Source of the DNA: CAYQIM01 sp964417555
Lineage (GTDB): Bacteria > Pseudomonadota > Gammaproteobacteria > Diplorickettsiales > Diplorickettsiaceae
Assembly (NCBI GenBank): GCA_964417555.1
Contig: CAYQIM010000005.1
Span: forward strand, 1 to 8,002
Length of the DNA stretch: 8,002 nucleotides
Reading direction: 5' to 3'
A program made the translations under genes and the position numbers. The notes beneath the pieces are model-generated. The model worked only from the letters and a program-made list of their open reading frames with translations, was not told the DNA's origin and searched no databases. Positions 1 to 4,707 of this stretch are shown here, in pieces. Every line of letters begins with the position of its first letter. Positions within the stretch are counted from its first letter, which is position 1.

Positions 1-36
1 GAGCTTATCAAAAGGCTGATGAATGGTAATGGTCAC
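1..36 (-). CDS. Possible N-terminus of a leftward gene, cut by the window edge
   Basis: A GTG codon at 36-34 on the minus strand is preceded by AAGGA (44-48) at a 7-base spacing. It opens a frame that runs off the left edge, starting (M)TITIHQPFDKL. Only 12 codons are visible, so no family can be named. An in-frame stop lies a little upstream, so the frame cannot start much earlier. The competing reading is a plus-strand tail that is open from base 1 and stops at 67-69 (ending INLGK). The ribosome-binding site is the only real support for the minus-strand reading. If it is real, this gene lies 112 bases downstream of the ribbon-helix-helix gene on the same strand and could share its transcript. 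Confidence 0.2.
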   Translation of the reverse strand, partial: MTITIHQPFDKL

Positions 37-148
37 TTTGTTTTCCTTGTTATTAATCTAGGGAAGTAAAGTTTAATTAGATTCTAAAGCAAAAAATATC
101 CACCTTTTATATCTATTTGAAAACTGATTAATAAACTTAGATTTATAC

Positions 149-319
149 CTATTTTTTATTTTCTTTCCTTAAGTAATCTTCTATTAATTTGGTAACTACT
201 TCTTTCATATTAAGCCCTTCCAATGCTGCTTTAGCTTTTAATTCTTGGCGAATATTTGGAGATAGTTCAATAATTAACCTTACATTTTTAATTGACGGAA
301 TAGATTTTTTCGATGGCAT
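149..319 (-). CDS. Ribbon-helix-helix DNA-binding protein (ParG/Arc-like)
   Basis: This 56-residue protein has the layout of a ribbon-helix-helix (MetJ/Arc) domain. A basic N-terminal tail (residues 1-11) is followed by a strand with alternating residues (KNVRLIIEL, about 11-19), then helix A (about 21-34, SPNIRQELKAKAALEG) and helix B (about 36-51, NMKEVVTKLIEDYL). Such proteins dimerise and insert the paired strands into the DNA major groove. The small basic tail resembles plasmid partition proteins of the ParG type and antitoxin repressors. I chose the ATG at 319-317 because AAGGGG lies 4 bases before it; the frame extends upstream to 358 but has no such site there. No ParA-like ATPase or toxin is visible in the window. 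The palindromes at 343-410 just upstream are its likely binding sites. The fold call is fairly safe; the partition or antitoxin role is a guess. Confidence 0.75.
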   Translation of the reverse strand: MPSKKSIPSIKNVRLIIELSPNIRQELKAKAALEGLNMKEVVTKLIEDYLRKENKK

Positions 320-340
320 AAATCCCCTTAAAGTAAAATA

Positions 341-412
341 ATATATTAATATTGACAATATCTATATATTAATATAACATACATATTAACAGACTTATCA
401 ATATTAATATAT
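341..412. promoter_or_regulatory. Array of AT palindromes, probable operator or partition-type site
   Basis: The 10-base perfect palindrome ATATTAATAT occurs at 343-352, 366-375 and 401-410, with a degenerate copy (ATATTAACAG) at 383-392. Their centres are 23, 17 and 18 bases apart. The outer copies extend into 15-base inverted arms, ATATATTAATATTGA at 341-355 and its exact complement at 398-412. The array lies 22 to 93 bases upstream of the ribbon-helix-helix gene start, between it and the rightward phage operon. Iterated short palindromes of this sort are typical binding sites for ribbon-helix-helix proteins, so autoregulation, and perhaps control of the operon starting at 528, is the natural reading. 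A TTGACA at 352-357 inside the array could be a rightward -35 box (TATAAC at 373-378, spacing only 15). Confidence 0.55.
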
Positions 413-527
413 AGGGGGTTTTAAGAGAAACGCTAATGTATTAGTAAAATTTAATATAGAACGCTGATAGTCAGGACCACGAATCCCAACTACCAGCTAA
501 CCACAATCTACTTGTTAGGAGTAAACT

Positions 528-968
528 ATGGCTAACGTCAGTTTAAATCAATTCGTTTGTCTAAGACAACCTGCCAGCGACTATCTATCGCAGTGCTACC
601 AAATATCAAAACTCATCAAGGATTTAATTGAAGAATTAAAGGAATTTCTAAGATCTAAACCAGGTCTTCAGTTTGACGATTTAACTAAAAGCTTAGAGAT
701 GCTTTTAGAATCGTTCCAAATAGGTGTTGAGGCCGCACATAGTGCTATGGATGATGGCATTAACCCTTACTCTACCTTCCTCTCATTAAATGTAAGCCAA
801 ACACAAGGACAAGAGTTACTGAGAGAAGTCGCAGATGACCTTACCAAATCAAAGCACATGCTATTAAAAGCCGCCGATGGGCTCGATAGCTACGATGGTT
901 TTGGGCCTTATGCCAAGGAATCAGCGAGCGTGCTTCAGCACAAAAATCAAAGAGGATGCTATGCGTAA
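528..968 (+). CDS. Hypothetical phage early protein (146 aa)
   Basis: I do not recognise this family. The protein is soluble and mostly helical. The region around residues 20-70 (ISKLIKDLIEELKEFL, then TKSLEMLLESFQIG) has heptad-like leucines, and a second helical stretch at about 92-117 precedes a Gly/Asp-rich segment (DGLDSYDGFGPYAKES). There is no signal peptide or membrane span. The ATG at 528 has TAGGAG at a 6-base spacing. It is the first gene of the rightward operon leading to the recE/recT pair. Its stop codon lies within ATGCGTAA (961-968), which also contains the start of the next small frame, so translation is probably coupled. Its position suggests a phage early or accessory role; nothing in the sequence fixes a function. 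Confidence 0.8.
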   Translation: MANVSLNQFVCLRQPASDYLSQCYQISKLIKDLIEELKEFLRSKPGLQFDDLTKSLEMLLESFQIGVEAAHSAMDDGINPYSTFLSLNVSQTQGQELLREVADDLTKSKHMLLKAADGLDSYDGFGPYAKESASVLQHKNQRGCYA

Positions 969-1044
969 ACTCTACCGATTACTCAAAAAGATCAAAAAAT
1001 ATTTCTTAGCTCTCATCGGGTTAAAGGAGGTGGCTCATGGCTAA
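961..1044 (+). CDS. Small cationic peptide ORF (27 aa)
   Basis: The frame encodes 27 residues: a strongly basic amphipathic half (MRKLYRLLKKIKKYF) and then a short hydrophobic patch (LALIGL). It is too short for normal gene calling, but its context supports translation. It starts inside the stop of the previous gene (ATGCGTAA, 961-968) with AGAGG upstream, and it ends inside the start of the next gene (ATGGCTAA, 1037-1044). It therefore exactly fills the gap between two genes with 8-base overlaps at both ends. It could be a coupling leader that carries ribosomes to the strong site for the next gene, or a membrane-active peptide. Both ideas are inference. Conservation of the peptide in related phages would decide whether the product matters. 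Confidence 0.45.
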   Translation: MRKLYRLLKKIKKYFLALIGLKEVAHG

Positions 1045-1456
1045 TCCAGTACCCGATAAAGCACTTGGCAATGGTTTAGGTAACAGCGAAGCTAATTCAA
1101 GTTGGACTACTTTAAATGCTGTGACTGAGTTAGCTGAATGGGAAAAAAGTACTTTTTGCGTAACAAAACAATACGATTGGCTTATTCGCGAAGCCGTTGA
1201 TGAGGGCTATGAGTGTTATGAAACCTTACCCGAAGACGTGCAATTTGAGTTGGTCATGGAAATTATTAAAACAGAAAGACTGGCTGCTTTCTGTGACTTT
1301 GGTAATGCTTCCCTATTAACGGATTGTCTTACCGAAATAATGCTAAAAAAAGGAGATTCGGAAAGTTTTACGCAATTATATGATTATCTACAAGCGCATT
1401 TTATTCAAGGTCTAGGTAAGAAACGCGCTTGTTTTGCCAGCACGAATTACCTCTGA
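1037..1456 (+). CDS. Hypothetical phage protein, paralog of the next gene; probable C-terminal frameshift
   Basis: The 139-residue protein is of unknown function, acidic and helical after a low-complexity N-terminus (residues 1-25). Residues about 45-101 align with the product of the next gene. The shared pattern is YD..I..A......Y..LP.D....L..E..KT, followed by F, L, D and a final M, so the two are diverged tandem duplicates. The start at 1037 has a near-perfect Shine-Dalgarno AAAGGAGG. The last dozen residues (KKRACFASTNYL) look unlike the rest. The +1 frame from 1416 instead gives a charged tail (ITSDLEKQIEINAKNDED...) that runs to a TAA at 1542-1544 and overlaps the next start by 8 bases, as the two upstream junctions do. 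The intact gene was therefore probably 1037-1544, about 168 residues, with an indel or recoding between 1416 and 1456. Confidence 0.65.
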   Translation: MANPVPDKALGNGLGNSEANSSWTTLNAVTELAEWEKSTFCVTKQYDWLIREAVDEGYECYETLPEDVQFELVMEIIKTERLAAFCDFGNASLLTDCLTEIMLKKGDSESFTQLYDYLQAHFIQGLGKKRACFASTNYL

Positions 1457-1536
1457 TTTAGAGAAACAGATAGAAATCAATGCCAAAAATGATGAGGACA
1501 TCAGGAAATACGGTGACCCTGATGAGGAGGTGGCTT

Positions 1537-1839
1537 ATGGTTAATGTATTGCCTCCTCCAACACAGACGATAGTTATTAATCGTTGCTGTGAACCTAGCC
1601 GCTGGGGAATTAGTCACAAGTACGACTTTTATATCGAGCGAGCGATTAATCTGCTTTACAAACATTATACCGATCTGCCGAAGGATATCCGTGATCCTCT
1701 CATTATTGAGTTAGTTAAAACGGGAGATACAAATATCAATCTTTCGCAATTTATTGAGAAATCCTTGCAAGACGAAATGGCCTGTAGAGCAGACCAAGAA
1801 AGATTACACCCTAAATACCCGAACAGGAGTTGTTTATGA
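1537..1839 (+). CDS. Hypothetical phage protein, second tandem paralog (100 aa)
   Basis: This is a 100-residue protein of unknown function. Residues about 28-81 (KYDFYIERAINLLYKHYTDL, then PKDIRDPLIIELVKT and a stretch ending in DEM) match the core of the upstream gene. The start at 1537 is preferred over an in-frame ATG at 1480 for two reasons. AGGAGG lies 6 bases before it, and the stretch 1526-1544 repeats the initiation region of the upstream paralog (1026-1044) with 17 of 19 bases identical. The upstream extension also reads as an unlikely Met/Arg-rich peptide overlapping a better frame. The stop overlaps the RecE-like start by 4 bases (ATGA, 1836-1839), so the two are translationally coupled. 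No membrane segment or catalytic motif is visible. Co-transcription suggests an early phage function linked to DNA metabolism, but that is only context. Confidence 0.75.
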   Translation: MVNVLPPPTQTIVINRCCEPSRWGISHKYDFYIERAINLLYKHYTDLPKDIRDPLIIELVKTGDTNINLSQFIEKSLQDEMACRADQERLHPKYPNRSCL

Positions 1840-2669
1840 GTACACAGCCACTAATAAAACAAGACAACATAGCACCTGGAGTCTACGATATTTCTAATGA
1901 TGTTTATCACCAAGGAGCGGGTATTAGCCGCAGTGCGTTGATGGAGTTTAGAAAATCTCCTTATCACTACTGGTATAAATACCTTAATCCTTACTACGTG
2001 CCAGACGCAGAAACGCCAGCACAGCTTTTTGGTAAAGCCTTACACGAATTTATCTTAGATCCCAAAGAGTTTGAGAAACACTACTTTATGCTACCGAAGT
2101 TCGATAAAAGAACAAAAGCAGGTAGTGAACGTTGGAGCCTCATTCAAACAGAACATGCCAACAAAACCTTTCTAACAGAATCACAGTATCAAGAAATTCA
2201 ACAAATGGCAGAAAGTCTGCAGAAAAATGATGTTGCTTTAAAACTGATAGCCAACGCACAAATAGAGCAATCAATTTATTGGAACGATCCTGATACGGGC
2301 ATTTTATGTAAATGTCGCCCAGATATTTTACATAACTGTTTAGTTGCCGATTTAAAGACGGCTCAAGATGGCAGCGCCTGGGCTTTTTCCAAAGCGATCT
2401 ATGACTATGGCTATCACATTCAAGCGGCGATGATTCGTGAAGCTTTACAGGCTATCAAGGAAATCGATATCCAATCCTTCTGGTTTATTGTGATTGAGAA
2501 ATCACCGCCCTATGTGGTGTCGACTTATAAATTAGATACAGCTGCCTTAGAGAAAGGCCGAGAAAACTTTAAAACGCTTCTCGATCGTTATCAGTCCTGC
2601 CTCAAAACTAATCATTGGCCAGCCTATGAGACGCAAGAAATTTCATTACCACAATACGCATTTAATTAA
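1836..2669 (+). CDS. recE-like: RecE-like PD-(D/E)XK exonuclease (exodeoxyribonuclease VIII family)
   Basis: This 277-residue protein matches the C-terminal nuclease domain of RecE, which degrades the 5' strand of duplex ends and leaves 3' single strands for a RecT-type annealing protein. Visible family motifs, in order, are: ISRSALMEFRKSPYHYWYKY (30-49); LFGKALHEFIL (64-74) with the catalytic-type His70; CRPDIL (160-165) with metal-ligand Asp163; ADLKT (171-175) with Asp172 and Lys174, giving the PD...DXK core; and YHIQAAMIREAL (193-204) with the motif Gln196. It is complete as a single domain, lacking the long N-terminal region of E. coli RecE, as is common in phages. The ATG at 1836 has CAGGAG 7 bases before it; a TTG at 1830 overlaps that site and is rejected. 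The RecT-like gene starts 12 bases downstream. Confidence 0.9.
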   Translation: MSTQPLIKQDNIAPGVYDISNDVYHQGAGISRSALMEFRKSPYHYWYKYLNPYYVPDAETPAQLFGKALHEFILDPKEFEKHYFMLPKFDKRTKAGSERWSLIQTEHANKTFLTESQYQEIQQMAESLQKNDVALKLIANAQIEQSIYWNDPDTGILCKCRPDILHNCLVADLKTAQDGSAWAFSKAIYDYGYHIQAAMIREALQAIKEIDIQSFWFIVIEKSPPYVVSTYKLDTAALEKGRENFKTLLDRYQSCLKTNHWPAYETQEISLPQYAFN

Positions 2670-2681
2670 GAGGAAATACTT

Positions 2682-3446
2682 ATGTTAGCTCATACCCATA
2701 ACTCTAATATTCCCCAATCCTGGGGAGATGCGATGCATTATGCACAAGCGATTGCCAAAAGTAATTTTTGTCCGAAGGATTATCGGCATAAACCAGACGA
2801 CATATTAGTCGCTATACAAATGGGCTTGGAAGTGGGTTTAAAACCCATGCAAGCCTTACAGAACATTGCTGTGATTAATAACCGTCCTTGTTTATGGGGC
2901 GATGGCGCTTTAGCTGTCATACAAACATCAGGGCAATTAGAAGATATTGATGAAAGGTTAGAAGGCGATCTGGAAAAAGACGCAGTAGCAACCTGCATTG
3001 TCAAACGTAAAGGGATGAAGTCAGCTATAAAAAGAACCTTTAGCATGCTAGATGCCCGTAAAGCTAGGTTATTAAACAAACCCGGTCCTTGGCAAGATTA
3101 TCGCGGTCGTATGTTACAGATGCGTGCCCGAGGCTTTGCCTTGCGTGATGCCTTTGCCGATGTGCTCAGAGGTTTAAATATTCGAGAAGAAGTGGAAGAT
3201 ATTCCAGTAGAAAAAGAAGTCATCTCTACAGCAGATAATGGTCAAACCTTAATTGCTGAATTAGAACAGCAGCTCCAATCAGAAAATAGAGTTTCTATCA
3301 CGGAAATCAGTGAAAAAATCAATGCTGCGGAAACACTAGACGAACTGAATAAACTCACAGAAGAAATCCAGAACGGAAACTATTCGGAAGAAGATAAAGA
3401 CGAAATCAGAAAAGTCTTTAAACAAAAGAAAGAATCTTTAAAATAA
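2682..3446 (+). CDS. recT-like: RecT-family single-strand annealing protein
   Basis: The 254-residue protein belongs to a phage RecT-type group. It shows ILVAIQMGLEVGLKPMQALQ (41-60), NIAVINNRPCLWGDGALAVI (61-80) and the segment at 125-164 with ARKARLLNKPGPWQDYRGRM followed by QMRARGFALRDAFADVLRGL. These proteins coat 3' single strands and pair them with complementary DNA, working with the nuclease encoded just upstream. The C-terminal third (about 175-254) is Glu/Lys-rich and low in complexity, with a probable coiled coil (AELEQQLQS and SEKINAAETLDELNKLTEEI). Variable tails like this often contact SSB or the partner nuclease. The start at 2682 has AGAGGA about 7 bases upstream and lies 12 bases after the nuclease stop, so the two are one operon. 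No single-strand binding protein gene is visible in the window. Confidence 0.88.
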   Translation: MLAHTHNSNIPQSWGDAMHYAQAIAKSNFCPKDYRHKPDDILVAIQMGLEVGLKPMQALQNIAVINNRPCLWGDGALAVIQTSGQLEDIDERLEGDLEKDAVATCIVKRKGMKSAIKRTFSMLDARKARLLNKPGPWQDYRGRMLQMRARGFALRDAFADVLRGLNIREEVEDIPVEKEVISTADNGQTLIAELEQQLQSENRVSITEISEKINAAETLDELNKLTEEIQNGNYSEEDKDEIRKVFKQKKESLK

Positions 3447-3471
3447 ACAACCCTTTCATAACGAGGATAAT

Positions 3472-3648
3472 ATGAAAACGTATAACCCAACCTTTAATCG
3501 AGACAGTGAATTTCGCTTAACGCAGAGATTAGATCGACTGGAAAAGGCACTTTATAGGGTCAAGCAATCACTTTTGAAATGGCTGATTGGAACAGCATTT
3601 GTGGTGACGATGACAGAAAGCATTGCTTATGCGGTCTTACATTATTAG
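3472..3648 (+). CDS. Small single-span membrane protein (58 aa)
   Basis: This short frame starts at an ATG with CGAGGA about 6 bases upstream, 25 bases after the RecT-like stop. The 58 residues form a polar, charged N-terminal region with a probable amphipathic helix (EFRLTQRLDRLEKALYRVKQ, 13-32), then one hydrophobic span (about 36-55, KWLIGTAFVVTMTESIAYAV). Basic residues before the span suggest an N-in orientation. The layout of a coiled-coil-like helix plus one membrane segment occurs in many small phage proteins of unknown role, including some holin-like and superinfection-exclusion proteins. No specific family is recognisable. It is the last gene of the rightward recombination operon; the following 123 bases hold a structured element rather than coding sequence. 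Confidence 0.7.
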   Translation: MKTYNPTFNRDSEFRLTQRLDRLEKALYRVKQSLLKWLIGTAFVVTMTESIAYAVLHY

Positions 3649-3685
3649 GAATGAATAAATACTAAAAACAATTAATTATTAATCC

Positions 3686-3744
3686 GCCAAACCCCGTGAG
3701 GGGGACAGCGTCAAAGGTGCGGAAACACCCTGCCGCTGTCTGGC
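3686..3744 (+). ncRNA. Putative structured RNA, three-way junction, upstream of the first HTH gene
   Basis: A GC-rich stretch in AT-rich surroundings folds on paper into nested helices. P1 pairs GCCA (3686-3689) with TGGC (3741-3744). P2 is CCCC-GTGA-GGGG (3692-3703), capped by a GNRA-type tetraloop. P3 pairs GACAGCG (3704-3710) with CGCTGTC (3734-3740) over 7 perfect base pairs. P4 is GGTG-CGGAAA-CACC (3716-3729), separated from P3 by an internal loop (TCAAA / CTGC). P2 and P3 are directly adjacent, and P3 directly abuts P1, as in a compact coaxially stacked junction. It lies 28 bases before the start of the first LuxR-type gene and is not followed by a T tract, so it is not a simple terminator. 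It may be a cis-acting leader RNA, a processing site or a free small RNA. No Rfam family was recognised. Confidence 0.45.
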
Positions 3745-3750
3745 CACAAC

Positions 3751-3767
3751 CAATTCCAGGAGAATTG
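3751..3767 (+). promoter_or_regulatory. Hairpin presenting the Shine-Dalgarno site in its loop (CsrA-like site)
   Basis: CAATT (3751-3755) and AATTG (3763-3767) form a perfect 5-bp stem around the loop CCAGGAG, which contains the AGGAG ribosome-binding site of the HTH gene starting at 3772. CsrA/RsmA regulators favour exactly this arrangement, a CAGGA-type motif in a hairpin loop overlapping the Shine-Dalgarno site. A second GGA sits in the loop of the P4 hairpin (CGGAAA, 3720-3725) about 40 bases upstream, a spacing at which one CsrA dimer can bridge two sites. The hairpin itself is visible in the sequence; CsrA control is inference. Confidence 0.45.
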
Positions 3768-3771
3768 AATC

Positions 3772-4164
3772 ATGGTTAAACGCAGCTTATCGCGAGCTGA
3801 GCTATTGAGCAAGCTCGGGGAACAAGAAGATAAATTTTTTGAAGATTTTGCAAAAGAGTATCTTAACTATCTAGGCAATTCTAGGCCTGGTAAAAAGCAA
3901 ATCAAGGAAATGCAGTCCATTCTTTCCCATACATGGATAAGAAAAAAAATTATTGTGAGTAGTCGGTTAACCGAACAAGAAGCAAAATGCTTATTATTGT
4001 CCTCTCAAGGAAAAAATTTGAGTGAAATTGCCGATTTCTTCAATGTTTCTACTCGTCGGATAGAGTTTTGTCGTCAATCTATTTTTAGAAAACTATTTTC
4101 TAGAAATATTGGTGAAGCGGTTGTTAAAGGCATACGTTATGGTCAAATAGCTGCTTTCCACTAA
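3772..4164 (+). CDS. LuxR-type HTH regulator, tandem copy 1 (130 aa)
   Basis: Residues about 66-118 form a LuxR/FixJ-type helix-turn-helix. Hallmarks are LTEQE, the Gly at 80, SEIADFFNVS with the STRRIE recognition helix, then IFRKL and a closing EAV. Such domains bind DNA as dimers and usually sit behind a receiver or ligand-binding domain. Here there is no receiver. Residues 1-65 are instead a charged helical region (FFEDFAKEYLNYLG, then PGKKQIKEMQSIL and a Trp at 55) shared with the next two genes. The start at 3772 has AGGAG at a 9-base spacing, within the loop of the hairpin at 3751-3767. Residues FCRQS replace the usual NH...N of the recognition helix, so its operator may be unusual. 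It is probably a transcription factor or a partner of the other copies; its targets are unknown. Confidence 0.85.
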   Translation: MVKRSLSRAELLSKLGEQEDKFFEDFAKEYLNYLGNSRPGKKQIKEMQSILSHTWIRKKIIVSSRLTEQEAKCLLLSSQGKNLSEIADFFNVSTRRIEFCRQSIFRKLFSRNIGEAVVKGIRYGQIAAFH

Positions 4165-4243
4165 CACTCGTTTTTTCCGTACTAGAATTTTATCGCTTAT
4201 TTCTAAGACAATTGTTTTCCACTGAGACAATTTGGACTTAAAA

Positions 4244-4615
4244 ATGAGCGATGAAAAGTTCACAGAAAAGCTATTTAAAAAAGATGAGACTTTCTATGAT
4301 GAATTTACGAAAGACTTTTTAGAATGGATTGATATTGCAAAACCCACGCCTAAGCAGATACTTTTGACTAAAAAAATGCTTTCTCAGGCTTGGGTTAAAT
4401 TATCTATCCATGTTGATGACCGTTTAACAGAAACGGAAAAGAAATGTCTAGCGCTCTTTTACCGTGGGTTTTCTCTCAAGGAAGTGGCTAATTTTTTAAA
4501 AGTGGCACTTAAAACAGTCCAGAACCACCGAGATAATATTTTTCAAAAGCTCTTTAGTAAAAATTTACGTGAAGCAATTAAGGAAGGTGTACGTTATCGT
4601 TTGATAGATCTATAA
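4244..4615 (+). CDS. LuxR-type HTH regulator, tandem copy 2 (123 aa)
   Basis: This is the copy closest to the LuxR consensus. The HTH at about 61-112 reads LTETEKKCLALFYRGFSLKE, then VANFLKVALKTVQNHRDNIF and QKL, keeping the KTVQNH recognition helix. The N-terminal region (FYDEFTKDFLEWI, PTPKQILLTKKMLSQAW) aligns with the same region in copies 1 and 3, including the helix ending in Trp (copies 1 and 2) and the P.KKQ/P.PKQ motif. No receiver, signal peptide or membrane span is present. I chose the ATG at 4244 over an upstream TTG at 4232. Its ribosome-binding site is weak (TTGGAC at about 7 bases), in contrast to copy 1. The gap after copy 1 is 79 bases with no terminator hairpin, so the two may share a transcript. 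A strong terminator follows at 4630. Confidence 0.85.
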   Translation: MSDEKFTEKLFKKDETFYDEFTKDFLEWIDIAKPTPKQILLTKKMLSQAWVKLSIHVDDRLTETEKKCLALFYRGFSLKEVANFLKVALKTVQNHRDNIFQKLFSKNLREAIKEGVRYRLIDL

Positions 4616-4629
4616 TTTTTTGCCTTTGT

Positions 4630-4655
4630 CCATAGGGCATTTACCCTATGGTTTT
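4630..4655 (+). terminator. Rho-independent terminator after HTH copy 2
   Basis: CCATAGGG (4630-4637) and CCCTATGG (4644-4651) form a perfect 8-bp stem with a 6-base loop (CATTTA), followed directly by TTTT (4652-4655). It starts 15 bases after the stop of copy 2. It ends the transcript of the first two HTH genes and implies a separate promoter for copy 3. The T run is short and is followed by AAAA, so some read-through is possible. Confidence 0.75.
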
Positions 4656-4707
4656 AAAATAACATAGCACTTAATCTTTTTTGTTAATAGATAAAAGAAG
4701 CGTTAAG

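Noticed and set aside
1..69. C-terminal tail of a rightward gene ending at a TAA at 67-69
   Set aside because: Only 22 codons are visible with no recognisable motif. The minus-strand start with a ribosome-binding site is at least as likely.
352..378. Strong rightward promoter (TTGACA with TATAAC)
   Set aside because: The boxes look good singly, but the 15-base spacing is short and any AT-rich palindrome array gives such matches. It is mentioned only as a possibility.
1480..1536. N-terminal extension of the second paralog from an ATG at 1480
   Set aside because: The ATG at 1537 has a near-perfect Shine-Dalgarno site that duplicates that of the paralog. The extension is Met/Arg-rich and overlaps a better coding-looking frame.
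2780..3079. Minus-strand open frame of 99 codons
   Set aside because: It lies wholly inside the RecT-like gene on the opposite strand, lacks a convincing ribosome-binding site, and its protein has no recognisable pattern. It is a shadow frame.
3711..3733. CRISPR, attachment site or integron attC site
   Set aside because: There is only one copy of the stem, no tRNA or integrase lies nearby, and no attC consensus core (GTTRRRY/RYYYAAC) flanks it.
3686..3744. c-di-GMP-I (GEMM) riboswitch
   Set aside because: The AAACC, GNRA hairpin and GGGAC order is superficially similar, but the second conserved arm of GEMM (GGUAG…GGUUACC type) is absent and the right half pairs differently.
3686..3744. Hammerhead or twister ribozyme
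   Set aside because: A three-way junction is present, but the hammerhead CUGAUGA/GAAA core and the conserved twister internal loops are not.
3686..3767. Rho-independent terminator of the recombination operon
   Set aside because: The stems are strong, but no T run follows any of them, and the ribosome-binding site of the next gene comes directly after.
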